64,000 nucleotides of DNA from Vibrio parahaemolyticus (GCF_900460535.1 NZ_UHIL01000001.1:992001-1056000), one strand, 5' to 3'; positions 8,461-17,704 are shown, counted from the first letter of the stretch. Notes: generated by a model not told the origin, from the letters alone. Made by a program: numbers and translations.

Positions 8461-9594
8461 TTATAAGATCTTGTTCATTACATCGCCAATTTGAACGCTG
8501 GACGCTAAATTCGGTTGATCAATCGTCAATTCTGCTTCTTGTTCATAGATGCGGGAGACCGTCAAAGTGATCTCGCTTTGCGACACTTTATTACGCGGTA
8601 AACCCTTTTGATCGATGAATGATGCCGTGTGCCACAGTTGCAGTTTGTCACCTTCTTTTACGCCGTGCATGCGGCCCAGATCCATCGTGACGGTGTTGCC
8701 AAAAACGGCCACCACTTCCGGTAGGGTAATCTTGCAAGACAGTTCGGACTCGAGGTCTAACATGATGTTGCGGCTGACGCGTAGCATCATTTCGCCATAG
8801 GTCGATGCCCAGAAACGTGCACTACGAGTATCCACTTGGCTGGTTTTGGCGAATGGCCAACGCGCGACTTCGCGGTAGGCTTTGTTGAAGACTTCATGGC
8901 CTGTCTTGCCATCGAAGACTTTCATCTCTAAAGCAAACTGACGGTTAATGATGTCGTCTTTTAAGAGTTGAGATTCAATCGTTGCCGTTAAGTCAGTGAT
9001 CACGCCGCCAATAATGTATTGTGCGCCGTTGTCTTGCGCAATCATTTGAGTGCGAGCTGGATAATTGCTGCTGATTGAGTAGTCCGTCGTGCCAACAGAG
9101 ACGAAGCTGCGCGAGGTTTGATCCAATTGGCGATTAACGACTTTGCTGAAATCGTCACCCACTTGATAGATTTGCCCCATGACTGCTTGTTGGGGGGAGG
9201 CAACGTCAATGTTACCGACCAAAATAGTCTTTTTGTATTGATCCGTGTGGCAACCCGTTGCCGATGGATAAATGTCCACTCGGATCTTCATTTCCATTTT
9301 ACCACCGCGTTTGCGCTCAGATTCCACGAGAATGTAGCGCACCTCATGGTTAGTAAACTGATATTCTTTGCGGTTTTCTTCCAATAGCGGCATCAAATTA
9401 CTGATGCTGCCAATGTCTGCGCCCGAAAAGTTGACGGCTTTGAATAGAGCGTCTTCCAACGCATGGAGCCTTGCCGCATCTTCAGAAGAAACGATCGTGG
9501 CAACGCCTGTCACTTCGTACCAAGACGCCACTGCACGAAATGGCAGAAGCATAACGAAAGTGATTGAAAGTAGGCTAAATAATATTTTTTTCAT
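8461..9594 (-). CDS. flgT: Flagellar H-ring protein FlgT
   Basis: A periplasmic basal-body protein that forms the H ring outside the LP ring of the sodium-driven polar flagellum and helps assemble the MotX/MotY T ring. The chosen ATG at 9592-9594 (MKKILFSLL) gives 377 residues, the length known for V. alginolyticus FlgT, and starts with a signal peptide cleaved near VAS (residue 24). A longer frame to 9696 lacks a better start and would bury the signal peptide. Conserved pieces such as RYILVESERKRGGKMEMKIR and the C-terminal EGDKLQLWH barrel-like domain fit the family. It is divergent from flgO-flgP and has a sigma-54-type promoter. Confidence 0.93.
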   Translation of the reverse strand: MKKILFSLLSITFVMLLPFRAVASWYEVTGVATIVSSEDAARLHALEDALFKAVNFSGADIGSISNLMPLLEENRKEYQFTNHEVRYILVESERKRGGKMEMKIRVDIYPSATGCHTDQYKKTILVGNIDVASPQQAVMGQIYQVGDDFSKVVNRQLDQTSRSFVSVGTTDYSISSNYPARTQMIAQDNGAQYIIGGVITDLTATIESQLLKDDIINRQFALEMKVFDGKTGHEVFNKAYREVARWPFAKTSQVDTRSARFWASTYGEMMLRVSRNIMLDLESELSCKITLPEVVAVFGNTVTMDLGRMHGVKEGDKLQLWHTASFIDQKGLPRNKVSQSEITLTVSRIYEQEAELTIDQPNLASSVQIGDVMNKIL

Positions 9595-9679
9595 TGGGTA
9601 TGACCGTTCGGGTATAAATATTGCTATATCAATTTCAGTGAAGTTTGGTGGCGTTTTCTTAGTTCGACAAACAAAGAAA

Positions 9680-9695
9680 AGCAAAGACTGTTCCA
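9680..9695 (-). promoter_or_regulatory. Sigma-54-type promoter of flgT
   Basis: On the minus strand TGGAACAGTCTTTGCT matches the -24/-12 consensus TGGCAC-N5-TTGCW at all but one position and with correct spacing, giving a leader of roughly 75 bases before flgT. Confidence 0.7.
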
Positions 9696-9764
9696 ATATT
9701 ACCTTTACTCAGCAAGGAATTGTGAAAGAACAGTACCACCCAAGATTATCTGGAGAATCAAACC

Positions 9765-10403
9765 ATGAAAAAGTGGCTTGTCGCCGCATCGATGATGACG
9801 CTTTTGACATCGTGCGCGTACTCACCGATTTATAATGGTAAAGAACCGTATTCAGGCAGCCAGTTCATGTTGATGGACAGTCCGCGTCATACGATGGACT
9901 TCTTTATTGAGAGCATGACAGAAGATTTGATGGTATCTAACGTTGCCGTTTCTGCACGTACACCAATTGCTATCACATCGTTTGTTGACCTGCAAAACAT
10001 GGATGCGACCAACTGGTTGGGCAACTCTGTATCTGAAGGGTTTATCCATCAGTTCCAACGTCGCGGTTTTAAAGTCGTCGATTTTAAAACGACAGGATCT
10101 ATCCAAGTGACGCAGCAAGGCGACTTTGCATTAAGCCGCGATTGGCAAGATTTGGCGCAAGAGCAGCAAATTCAGTATGTGTTAACGGGAACCATGCTTC
10201 GTCAAGAAGGTGGCGTATTGGTTAATGCTCGCGTTGTTGGTATGCAAAGCCGTGTTGTGGTTGCCACAGCGCAAGGGTTCTTGCCTGCAGACCGAATCGG
10301 CCGTGATTTGGATACGCTAAATAGCATCCGTACCCAAGATGGCGTGTTGATTCGTTCAGACCCAACCATTCGCCAGCCATACACTGTGATTCTCCGTCCA
10401 TAG
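9765..10403 (+). CDS. flgO: Flagellar outer-membrane lipoprotein FlgO
   Basis: A 212-residue lipoprotein with the lipobox LTSC (Cys17) after a short signal peptide. FlgO proteins are outer-membrane proteins needed for normal motility and flagellar stability in Vibrio. The body is a FlgO-type domain containing ARTPIAITSFVDL and QRRGFKVVDFK. The ATG follows a TCTGGAGAATC ribosome site. flgP starts 9 bp after its stop, so the two form an operon. The gene diverges from flgT. No clear sigma-54 or sigma-28 box was found on this strand. Confidence 0.9.
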   Translation: MKKWLVAASMMTLLTSCAYSPIYNGKEPYSGSQFMLMDSPRHTMDFFIESMTEDLMVSNVAVSARTPIAITSFVDLQNMDATNWLGNSVSEGFIHQFQRRGFKVVDFKTTGSIQVTQQGDFALSRDWQDLAQEQQIQYVLTGTMLRQEGGVLVNARVVGMQSRVVVATAQGFLPADRIGRDLDTLNSIRTQDGVLIRSDPTIRQPYTVILRP

Positions 10404-10412
10404 GATAGAACC

Positions 10413-10844
10413 ATGAAGAAGTTATTATTTATTATTGCCACCTTGGTGCTTGTGGGATGTCAGCCATTACAACAGATGCGCCAAGATGAAATTTTAGTGG
10501 CGGTAGGTTATGCAAGCGTAAGCGAACAAACTGGCCGCACGGTAGAAGAAAAACGTGTGCGCGCGATGCGAGCATCAAAAATTGATGCGTATCGTGAGTT
10601 AGCAGAGCAAGTTTACGGCATGCGAGTAAGCGGTCGTGCCGAACTTGAAGATCAGCGTCTTGGCATTGAAAGCACGAGTGGCGCGGTCGATGGCGTGATT
10701 CGCGGTGCAGAGGTCGTGCGCAGTTACTTAGTTGAAGACAGTTACGTAACAGAGTTACGTTTGGATATCCGTAAGATGGATAAGCTACGCGATTACGGTG
10801 AAGTTCAACAAGTGCCTGAGAAGCGTCAGCAAACTTTGTTCTAA
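10413..10844 (+). CDS. flgP: Flagellar outer-membrane lipoprotein FlgP
   Basis: A 143-residue LPP20-family lipoprotein with lipobox LVGC (Cys16). FlgP forms or supports an outer ring-like structure on the polar flagellum and is required for motility in V. cholerae. The conserved helix with RAMRASKIDAYRELAEQVYG is visible at about residues 48-67. It is the second gene of flgO-flgP and ends at a terminator. Confidence 0.92.
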   Translation: MKKLLFIIATLVLVGCQPLQQMRQDEILVAVGYASVSEQTGRTVEEKRVRAMRASKIDAYRELAEQVYGMRVSGRAELEDQRLGIESTSGAVDGVIRGAEVVRSYLVEDSYVTELRLDIRKMDKLRDYGEVQQVPEKRQQTLF

Positions 10845-10875
10845 AACCACTTCACTAAACAGATAATCTTTTCGA

Positions 10876-10908
10876 GCGGCTGATTGGCAACAATTGGTCG
10901 CTTTTTTT
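10876..10908 (+). terminator. Terminator of flgO-flgP
   Basis: GCGGCTGATTG / CAATTGGTCGC stem (several G-U pairs) with loop GCAA and a run of seven T. Confidence 0.85.
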
Positions 10909-10957
10909 ATGGGTTGATTTGATGGCTTTGCCTAATGAGGAAGGAGAGGCTAGAGCG

Positions 10958-11383
10958 TTAGGCTTTAATATTGGTGCCTAGCGTTGAAATGGTGTGGGTT
11001 TTGCCGCCGGCACTGTAGGTCATACCGATCTTGCCGTGAGTGTGTTGAAGCATGTTATTGAGCTTGTTAAAACTCAATTGAGCACGGCTGAGGGATTCTC
11101 CATTCACGCGATTGACTTGTTGACAGTCCAGCACGATGGATTGGATTTGGGCTACAACCTGACTTAGGTGCTCATCTTCGGTAAGTTGATTGACATGCGG
11201 GTGAGAGGCAATTCGCTGATCAGTGGTTCTTAGCTGATCAATGAGTGTCATTTTTTGTTTGGCGATGCTTTCGATTTCAGAAGAGACACGCGCAGTAATC
11301 GCCTGTGTTTCCTGACGTAAAACAGTAGAAAGTGCCTTAGCATTTTCTAGTTGAAAGTTTACGAGATCGACTAATGCTGCCAT
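10958..11383 (-). CDS. flgN: Flagellar export chaperone FlgN
   Basis: A 141-residue, helical cytoplasmic chaperone for the hook-filament junction proteins FlgK and FlgL. The length and the long heptad-like helices (residues 1-60, 70-115) fit the FlgN family, as does the position immediately after flgM with a 26-bp gap. The C-terminal tail TYSAGGKTHTISTLGTNIKA is typical of Vibrio FlgN. Its clients are encoded at 22.5-25.7 kb. Confidence 0.9.
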   Translation of the reverse strand: MAALVDLVNFQLENAKALSTVLRQETQAITARVSSEIESIAKQKMTLIDQLRTTDQRIASHPHVNQLTEDEHLSQVVAQIQSIVLDCQQVNRVNGESLSRAQLSFNKLNNMLQHTHGKIGMTYSAGGKTHTISTLGTNIKA

Positions 11384-11409
11384 AAATACTTACCTTGGGC
11401 CTAAGTCAG

Positions 11410-11727
11410 TTAGCTTTTGCCTTGCAATTCGTTTTCAAACTTGATCATATTGTCGGCCAGTTTTTCTGGGTCAACGCGGTATGAACCGTTTGCGATTGCT
11501 TCTTTGATTGCCGCTACTTTCGCACTGTCGTAAGCCGGAGAAGCTGCCATATCCTTTTGGAGTTTGCTGACGGCTTTACTTTGTTGGCTTAGCGATACAG
11601 CGTCTTGTTGAGCTGGCGCTTTTTTCGATTCAGTTGCGCTTGATGTCGCACTTGAATCGTTACGTGCAGGCGCGCGACTGGTCGTCGACATCATTTGCCC
11701 TGAACGTATATTATCTATACCTGCCAT
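11410..11727 (-). CDS. flgM: Anti-sigma-28 factor FlgM
   Basis: A 105-residue protein that binds and inhibits sigma-28 (FliA) and is secreted once the hook is complete. The N-terminal half is disordered and Ser/Ala/Gln-rich. The C-terminal half carries the FlgM helix pattern DSAKVAAIKEAIANGSYRVD and ADNMIKFENEL. A sigma-28-type promoter lies 40 bases upstream, which gives the usual autoregulatory loop. Confidence 0.95.
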   Translation of the reverse strand: MAGIDNIRSGQMMSTTSRAPARNDSSATSSATESKKAPAQQDAVSLSQQSKAVSKLQKDMAASPAYDSAKVAAIKEAIANGSYRVDPEKLADNMIKFENELQGKS

Positions 11728-11766
11728 GTTTAACCTTTGCCTTGTATCGTAATACTGGTATCCAGA

Positions 11767-11793
11767 CTATCGACCAACCAAACGATAACTTTA
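11767..11793 (-). promoter_or_regulatory. Sigma-28-type promoter of flgM-flgN
   Basis: On the minus strand TAAAGTTA, 11 bases, GTCGATAG: close to the consensus TAAAGTTT-N11-GCCGATAA with exact spacing. Confidence 0.8.
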
Positions 11794-11854
11794 ATCATTT
11801 TTTGCATTTTTATTGATCAATTTTCACAATGCGGTTGTGCTACCTAAATAAAGG

Positions 11855-12601
11855 TTAAAAGGTGACGGTAATTTCCGCAATGTCAGTCACTATGCCCTCT
11901 ATTATACGTTGTGACTTGTCATTTTTCACTCTTACTTGATCGCCCGTGGCTCCATCTTGCAATGCTGTGCCTTGTGTTGTGATCGTCATGCCTGATTTTA
12001 CGGCCTTTATTGTCACTTTTTCATTACGGCAAACCACGCAAACATCATTGCGCTCAACCACATCACCAAGGCGAACGCTACGTTTTAACTTTGCACCGAC
12101 CACTTGTTCGAAGCTAGAAAAGCCATCTTTGCGAAAGCGTTGAAGCTCAATCATGGACGTTGTGACATCAGATGCGCTGATGATCTCACCTCGGCCAAGT
12201 TGTCGAGTTGCGACGATCATTGGTACTGAAGAGGAGACACGAACAGGGACATACACTTTCCAGTCATCGGCAGGGCATTCTACCAACACATTGATATTGC
12301 TGCGGGTGCTGCTGGTGGAAGAGGCCGAGGTGTCGAGTGGTTCAGGGCAGTCTGTTGCCTTGATTCGAGAGTCAATGTCTGCCGCATTCACAGTCAATTC
12401 ACCTCCGGCTGGCTGCTCTACCGTAGCAAGAATATGTTGTTCTGCTGCCAATTTTATTTGTTCTATCTGATTATCTGTTGCCGAATGAACAAAAAAACTA
12501 AACATACTGAGCAAAATGCCGATAGACTTAGCGTACTTTGTAAATAGCGCTCTACATATTGTCATAGTCAATGTTGTCGAAGTTATAGTGAAATACGCCA
12601 T
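11855..12601 (-). CDS. flgA: Flagellar P-ring assembly chaperone FlgA
   Basis: A periplasmic chaperone for P-ring formation by FlgI. The 248-residue frame starts at an ATG with a good ribosome site (AGGGAG six bases upstream). A hydrophobic export segment around residues 26-41 (SIGILLSMFSFFVHSA) is preceded by an unusually long N-region, so an internal start at 12565 is possible but has no ribosome site. The SAF-type domain (VATRQLGRGEIISASDV) and the C-terminal domain with VKSGMTITTQGTALQDGATG are conserved in the family. It is first in the flgA-flgM-flgN series and divergent from cheV. Confidence 0.92.
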   Translation of the reverse strand: MAYFTITSTTLTMTICRALFTKYAKSIGILLSMFSFFVHSATDNQIEQIKLAAEQHILATVEQPAGGELTVNAADIDSRIKATDCPEPLDTSASSTSSTRSNINVLVECPADDWKVYVPVRVSSSVPMIVATRQLGRGEIISASDVTTSMIELQRFRKDGFSSFEQVVGAKLKRSVRLGDVVERNDVCVVCRNEKVTIKAVKSGMTITTQGTALQDGATGDQVRVKNDKSQRIIEGIVTDIAEITVTF

Positions 12602-12677
12602 ACTGTCTCCCTGGTATCATGCTTGCCAGTGGTAGAGTATCATTTAAAAACAAAAAGTTTGAGATGGAGATGAGCAT

Positions 12678-13604
12678 ATGACGGGGATTCTTGACTCGGT
12701 GAATCAGCGTACGCAACTCGTCGGTCAGAACCGATTGGAATTATTGACCTTTCGACTGATGGGGCGACAGCGTTACGGCATCAACGTATTCAAAGTAAAA
12801 GAAGTACTTCAGTGCCCTAAGCTGACTTCTATGCCAAATCTACACCCTCTGGTAAAAGGTATTGCTCATATCCGTGGCCATACCGTGTCAGTAATTGATT
12901 TGAGCCTGGCAATTGGTGGCCGCCCAACCACCGATATTGATAAATGTTTTGTTGTTATCGCTGAATTTAACCGTACGATCCAAGCATTTTTGGTATCATC
13001 GGTTGAGCGTATTATCAACATGCACTGGGAAGCGATTTTGCCGCCGCCAGATGGCGCAGGTAAAGCGCACTACCTAACTGCTGTGACGAATATTGATAAC
13101 GAACTTGTTGAAATCCTAGACGTGGAAAAAATCCTGGCTGAAATCGCGCCAGTTGATGAAACCATGGATTCAACCATCGGTGAAGAAATCGCACAAGCGG
13201 AGCAAGAAAAGCCTATCGTACGTCGTATTCTGATTGCTGATGACTCAACGGTTGCACGTAAGCAAGTTGAGCGCGCGATTACTTCGATTGGTTTCGAGGT
13301 CGTATCTGTCAAAGATGGCAAAGAAGCGTACAATAAGTTGCTTGAAATGGCTCAAGAAGGCAGCATTTACGATCAGATTTCTTTGGTGATTTCTGATATC
13401 GAAATGCCAGAAATGGATGGCTACACATTAACGGCTGAAATCCGCAGAAATGCAGATTTGAAAGATCTTTATGTTATCCTTCATTCCTCATTAAGTGGCG
13501 TTTTCAACCAAGCCATGGTTGAGCGCGTAGGTGCAAACACCTTCATTGCGAAATTTAACCCAGACGAATTGGGTAACGCGGTTAAATCTGCATTAACACA
13601 ATAA
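12678..13604 (+). CDS. cheV: Chemotaxis coupling protein CheV
   Basis: A CheW-response regulator fusion that couples receptors to CheA and may buffer phosphate during adaptation. The CheW-like domain covers about residues 18-158. The receiver domain covers about 182-306, with the acid pair Asp188-Asp189, phosphoacceptor Asp240 in ISDIEMPEMDG, and the conserved Lys in FIAKF near 292. cheR follows 11 bp later, forming cheV-cheR, a gene pair fixed inside the polar flagellar cluster. Confidence 0.96.
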   Translation: MTGILDSVNQRTQLVGQNRLELLTFRLMGRQRYGINVFKVKEVLQCPKLTSMPNLHPLVKGIAHIRGHTVSVIDLSLAIGGRPTTDIDKCFVVIAEFNRTIQAFLVSSVERIINMHWEAILPPPDGAGKAHYLTAVTNIDNELVEILDVEKILAEIAPVDETMDSTIGEEIAQAEQEKPIVRRILIADDSTVARKQVERAITSIGFEVVSVKDGKEAYNKLLEMAQEGSIYDQISLVISDIEMPEMDGYTLTAEIRRNADLKDLYVILHSSLSGVFNQAMVERVGANTFIAKFNPDELGNAVKSALTQ

Positions 13605-13615
13605 AAGAGACATTA

Positions 13616-14443
13616 ATGACTGCTATTACAATCAGTGATCAAGAGTATCGTGACTTTAGCCGTTTTCTAGAATCGCAATGTGGCATCGTATTAGGCGATA
13701 GCAAACAATACCTCGTGCGCAGCCGACTGAGTCCTCTAGTGACTAAGTTCAAGCTTGCGTCGTTGTCTGATTTGCTACGCGATGTTGTTGCTGGCCGCAA
13801 TCGTGAACTGCGTATTGCTGCTGTGGATGCGATGACGACTAACGAAACATTGTGGTTTCGAGATACTTATCCGTTCACGGTTTTAGCTGACAAACTATTG
13901 CCAGAAGTTGCGGCAAATAAACGTCCAATTAAAATTTGGTCTGCGGCCAGTTCATCTGGTCAAGAACCTTATTCAATCGCGATGACAATTCTGGAAACGC
14001 AACAGCGTAAGCCAGGTTTGCTGCCAAGTGCTTCCATCACAGCGACGGACATTTCTGCAAGCATGCTCGAAATGTGTCGTGCAGGTGTGTATGACAACCT
14101 TGCTTTAGGTCGTGGCCTTTCGCCTGAGCGTCGCCGCACTTTCTTTGAAGATGCAGGCGATGGCCGTATGAAAGTGAAAGACAACGTTAAACGTTTGGTG
14201 AACTTCCGTCCTCAAAACTTGATGGATAGTTACGCACTGATGGGTAAATTCGACATCATTTTCTGTCGTAACGTGCTGATTTACTTCTCTCCAGAGATGA
14301 AATCTAAAGTGCTTAACCAAATGGCGAGTAGTTTAAACCCTGGTGGTTACCTATTGCTGGGTGCGTCAGAGTCGTTAACCGGTCTGACTGATAAATTTGA
14401 AATGGTGCGCTGTAATCCAGGTATCATTTACAAGCTTAAATAG
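13616..14443 (+). CDS. cheR: Chemotaxis protein methyltransferase CheR
   Basis: A cytoplasmic enzyme that methylates glutamates of chemoreceptors with S-adenosylmethionine. The 275-residue product has the N-terminal helical domain (1-80) and a Rossmann-type methyltransferase domain with WSAASSSGQEPYSIAM, TATDIS, and FDIIFCRNVLIYF. It ends with GASESL. It is the second gene of cheV-cheR, followed by a terminator. Confidence 0.97.
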   Translation: MTAITISDQEYRDFSRFLESQCGIVLGDSKQYLVRSRLSPLVTKFKLASLSDLLRDVVAGRNRELRIAAVDAMTTNETLWFRDTYPFTVLADKLLPEVAANKRPIKIWSAASSSGQEPYSIAMTILETQQRKPGLLPSASITATDISASMLEMCRAGVYDNLALGRGLSPERRRTFFEDAGDGRMKVKDNVKRLVNFRPQNLMDSYALMGKFDIIFCRNVLIYFSPEMKSKVLNQMASSLNPGGYLLLGASESLTGLTDKFEMVRCNPGIIYKLK

Positions 14444-14466
14444 CGGTATCTCTTATTTGAAAACAA

Positions 14467-14497
14467 AGCCTGACCTCGTGTCAGGCTTTTCTTTTTC
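14467..14497 (+). terminator. Terminator of cheV-cheR
   Basis: AAGCCTGAC / GTCAGGCTT stem with a 5-base loop and a T-rich tail. Confidence 0.9.
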
Positions 14498-14695
14498 TGC
14501 ATCCTTTCTTTTGTCTACATGAGATGAGCTTTCGAGTTTCCCCTCGCTAATCTGTTGTCGGACTTTGCCCAGTTCCCTCTGCAGGGTGTATCTTTATTCA
14601 AGTAAGCGAAGTGATACGACATTCCAGTTACTTTGGCTTGCTTATTGCAATCTAAAACGTCAATAGCTGATAGGTGCTTTAGCGTTTCCGGTTTT

Positions 14696-14711
14696 TGGCA
14701 CGCTAATTGCT
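14696..14711 (+). promoter_or_regulatory. Sigma-54 promoter of flgB
   Basis: TGGCACGCTAATTGCT is a perfect match to the consensus TGGCAC-N5-TTGCW, 45 bases before the flgB ATG. It should drive flgB-flgC-flgD-flgE. It occupies the end of the 312-base cheR-flgB gap, which otherwise holds only the cheR terminator and shows nothing else. Confidence 0.92.
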
Positions 14712-14755
14712 ATTTAGTTATTAATAACGGTCAGTTCTTAATTGTAGAGGCAAAC

Positions 14756-15151
14756 ATGGCTATATCTTTTGACAAGGCACTAGGCATCCACCAGCACACG
14801 GTGGGCGTACGTGAGCGCAATGCAGAGGTGATTTCCACCAACATCGCGCAAGCAAACACGCCTGGTTACAAAGCAAGAGGTCTAGACTTTGCCAAGGAGT
14901 TACAAGCGGCAACATCTGGGGCAAGCATTGGTCTTAGCCGAACAGATGGTCGGCATATTCCTGCCACTACAACGTTGATGGGGGACAAACTGTATCGTCT
15001 TCCTACGCAACCAGACACGGGTGATGGCAACACCGTTGACTTGGATTTAGAGCGTAACTTGTTTATGCAAAACCAAATCAGACACCAAGCATCACTCGAC
15101 TTTCTAGGCGGCAAATTCAAGAACTTAACCAAGGCAATCAAAGGGGATTAA
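14756..15151 (+). CDS. flgB: Flagellar proximal rod protein FlgB
   Basis: A rod subunit exported by the flagellar type III apparatus. I chose the ATG at 14756 (MAISFDKALG), preceded by TAGAGG, giving 131 residues; the longer frame to 14633 would overlap the sigma-54 promoter. The flagellar rod signature NIAQANTPGYKARGLDF is at about residues 26-42. It is the first gene of the flgBCDE unit. Confidence 0.96.
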   Translation: MAISFDKALGIHQHTVGVRERNAEVISTNIAQANTPGYKARGLDFAKELQAATSGASIGLSRTDGRHIPATTTLMGDKLYRLPTQPDTGDGNTVDLDLERNLFMQNQIRHQASLDFLGGKFKNLTKAIKGD

Positions 15152-15156
15152 TTTAG

Positions 15157-15570
15157 ATGAGCTTATTTAACGTTTTCAATGTGACAGGTTCCGCAATGAG
15201 CGCTGAGTCTGTTCGTCTGAATACTACCTCGAGCAACTTGGCGAATGCCGACAGTGTCAGCAGCTCTGCGAAAGACACCTACAAAGCGCGTCATGCTGTA
15301 TTTGGTGCTGAGTTAAGTAACGCCATGCGTGGCGGTGATACTGTGCCAGTGAAAGTTCTGGGAATTGTAGAAAGTGATAAGCCGCTTAGTGCGGAGTACA
15401 ACCCTGATCATCCCCTTGCAAACGACGAAGGTTACATCTACAAGCCAAACGTCAATGTAATGGAAGAAATGGCCAACATGATTTCGGCTTCTCGCGCATA
15501 CCAAACGAATGTGCAGGTTGCTGATTCTAGTAAACAAATGCTGCTGCGTACGCTGCAGATGGGTCAATAA
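15157..15570 (+). CDS. flgC: Flagellar proximal rod protein FlgC
   Basis: A 137-residue rod subunit. It shows the N-terminal SSNLANADSVSS form of the rod-hook signature and the C-terminal motif MANMISASRAYQTNVQV typical of axial proteins. It starts 5 bp after flgB. Confidence 0.97.
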   Translation: MSLFNVFNVTGSAMSAESVRLNTTSSNLANADSVSSSAKDTYKARHAVFGAELSNAMRGGDTVPVKVLGIVESDKPLSAEYNPDHPLANDEGYIYKPNVNVMEEMANMISASRAYQTNVQVADSSKQMLLRTLQMGQ

Positions 15571-15587
15571 GGATAAGGAGGTAGCGT

Positions 15588-16295
15588 ATGGCCGGAATTA
15601 ACAACGTTGGTCAAAGCGGCTTGTCCTATATCGACCAGCTTAAAAGTCTTCAAGAGAACAAAAAAGCGGAAGGGAGCACAGGTAAGCAGGACCTAAAACA
15701 GGAAGACTTCTTATCGTTGCTCACGAAGCAATTGTCTCAACAGGACCCTTTTAAGCCGGTAAGTAATGACCAGATGATTGCGCAAATGGCGTCATTTGCG
15801 ACCGTAGATGGTATTGGCAAGATGAACACTCAGTTTGAGAGTTTGAACTCGTCAATGACATCGAACCAAGCGTTGCAAGCTTCCTCTTTGGTAGGGCGCG
15901 ACGTATTGGTCCCAGGTGCGGCGGGTGTGAAGCAAGACGATGCGCCTATGGCGGCAATGGTTAAGCTTTCGAAATCTCTCGACAACTTGTTTGTTCGTGT
16001 AGAAGACGAAGCAGGCCAATTGGTTCGTACTTTTGAGGTAGGTGCGAAACCAGCCGGCGACACACGCGTACTTTGGGATGGTAATGATGAAAGCGGTAAT
16101 CCATTGCCTGCTGGCAAATACAAAGTGAAAGCGTCTGGCTTAGTGGATGGGGAGTCACAAGAGTTCCCAGTGTCTACTTATGCCAACGTAAACAGCGTAT
16201 TGCTGGGCAAAGGTGACGGAAACGTATTACTCAATCTGGCTGGTTTTGAATCACCAGTTCGACTTGCAGAAGTACTGGAAGTCGGCAAAGCGTAA
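15588..16295 (+). CDS. flgD: Hook-cap / hook assembly scaffold protein FlgD
   Basis: A 235-residue scaffold that caps the growing hook and is then discarded. The N-terminal region has the conserved LKQEDFLSLLTKQLSQQDPF and QMIAQMASFATV. The central FLIG-like Ig domain (about 110-200) contains WDGNDESGNPLPAGKYKV. A strong ribosome site AAGGAGG precedes the start. Confidence 0.97.
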   Translation: MAGINNVGQSGLSYIDQLKSLQENKKAEGSTGKQDLKQEDFLSLLTKQLSQQDPFKPVSNDQMIAQMASFATVDGIGKMNTQFESLNSSMTSNQALQASSLVGRDVLVPGAAGVKQDDAPMAAMVKLSKSLDNLFVRVEDEAGQLVRTFEVGAKPAGDTRVLWDGNDESGNPLPAGKYKVKASGLVDGESQEFPVSTYANVNSVLLGKGDGNVLLNLAGFESPVRLAEVLEVGKA

Positions 16296-16326
16296 TCCAT
16301 AACACGCTAGATTAGGAGATTTTGGA

Positions 16327-17640
16327 ATGTCATATGTATCTTTAAGCGGTTTGTCCGCGGCTCAACTGGATTTAAATACAACCAGTAACAACATTGCGAA
16401 CGCCAACACGTACGGCTTTAAAGAGTCTCGTGCGGAATTTGCTGATGTTTACTCAAACTCTTTGTTTACTAACGCTAAAACCACTCCGGGTGGCGGTGCA
16501 CAAGCAAGCCAAGTGGCACAACAGTTCCACGAAGGCTCAAGCATTTACACCAACAACCCAATGGATTTGCGTGTATCGGGTACTGGCTTCTTCGCGGTAG
16601 CGAAAGATCGTCTTATCCCACAACAAAATGAAATGACACGTAACGGTGCATTCCATTTGAACAAAGAAAACTACATGGTAACCGCGAACGATGAGTTCCT
16701 ACTTGGTTATCAAGTAAACCCAGAGTCTGGTGAGGTTTCATCTTACGAGCCACAACCAATCAATATTCCTGCGGAATTTGGTAAGCCAAAACAAACAGCG
16801 AACATTGAAGTGGGCGTGAACTTACCTGCTAATGGTGATTTGAAAGATCCAACTCAGTTTGATTTTTCAGACCCAGATACATACAACCGTTCAACCTCTT
16901 CGACCATTTATGACTCGATGGGTCAATCTTACAAGTTAACAACGTACTACTTGAAAGATCAGACTCAGCCAAACACGTGGAACACTTACTACACAGTAAC
17001 AGACAAGAGTGGTGAGAAGCCGTTAAACGTTGCTGGTGGTGATGCGCAAACACCAACAGGTCATATTGGTCACACCATGAAGTTCAACAACGATGGTACG
17101 TTGGCAAGCCTAAACAGCGGTAACCCGATTACTTCTGTTGCATTGGGTGATCCTGCAACAAACACCACGCCGCTTGATATGAATGGTGCAGATCCTGCTC
17201 AGACGCTTAACTTTGGTCTGGGTGCTGCGACACAATTTGCCGCCCCATTTGAGCTGACTAAGTTCGATGAAGATGGTGCGACAACGGGTTTCCTAACCAA
17301 AGTTGACTTTGATGAAAACGGCAGCGTATTGGGTACTTACTCAAACGGTGAAAACGTAACATTGGGTCGTGTGGCGCTAGTTCGTGTTCCTAACGAGCAA
17401 GGTCTGGATAAGAAGGGCGGTACGCAATGGGATTCAACTCAGTTCTCTGGTGACAAGATTTGGGGTGAATCAAACAAAGGCTCTTTCGGTACTATCAACA
17501 ACGGTATGCTGGAACAGTCAAACATTGATATGACTCAGGAGCTGGTGGATCTGATCTCTGCTCAGCGTAACTTCCAAGCAAACTCACGTTCGCTAGAAGT
17601 ACATAACCAGCTACAACAAAATATCCTGCAGATTCGATAA
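16327..17640 (+). CDS. flgE: Flagellar hook protein FlgE
   Basis: The main hook subunit, 437 residues. The N-terminal signature NIANANTYGFKESRAEFADV is near residues 23-42 and the C-terminal helix MTQELVDLISAQRNFQANS is present. The central variable domains (about 150-380) form the hook surface. It is the last gene of flgBCDE and is followed by a hairpin. Confidence 0.97.
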   Translation: MSYVSLSGLSAAQLDLNTTSNNIANANTYGFKESRAEFADVYSNSLFTNAKTTPGGGAQASQVAQQFHEGSSIYTNNPMDLRVSGTGFFAVAKDRLIPQQNEMTRNGAFHLNKENYMVTANDEFLLGYQVNPESGEVSSYEPQPINIPAEFGKPKQTANIEVGVNLPANGDLKDPTQFDFSDPDTYNRSTSSTIYDSMGQSYKLTTYYLKDQTQPNTWNTYYTVTDKSGEKPLNVAGGDAQTPTGHIGHTMKFNNDGTLASLNSGNPITSVALGDPATNTTPLDMNGADPAQTLNFGLGAATQFAAPFELTKFDEDGATTGFLTKVDFDENGSVLGTYSNGENVTLGRVALVRVPNEQGLDKKGGTQWDSTQFSGDKIWGESNKGSFGTINNGMLEQSNIDMTQELVDLISAQRNFQANSRSLEVHNQLQQNILQIR

Positions 17641-17704
17641 TCTGCATCATCAAGTTAAGCGTGCTTTCGCCGCTTGGCTTGATAACATCATGACATTCAT
17701 CTGA

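Noticed and set aside
12612..12627. Sigma-54-like sequence TGGCAAGCATGATACC before flgA (minus)
   Set aside because: The -12 GC is absent and the transcript would start at the flgA ATG, removing its good ribosome site.
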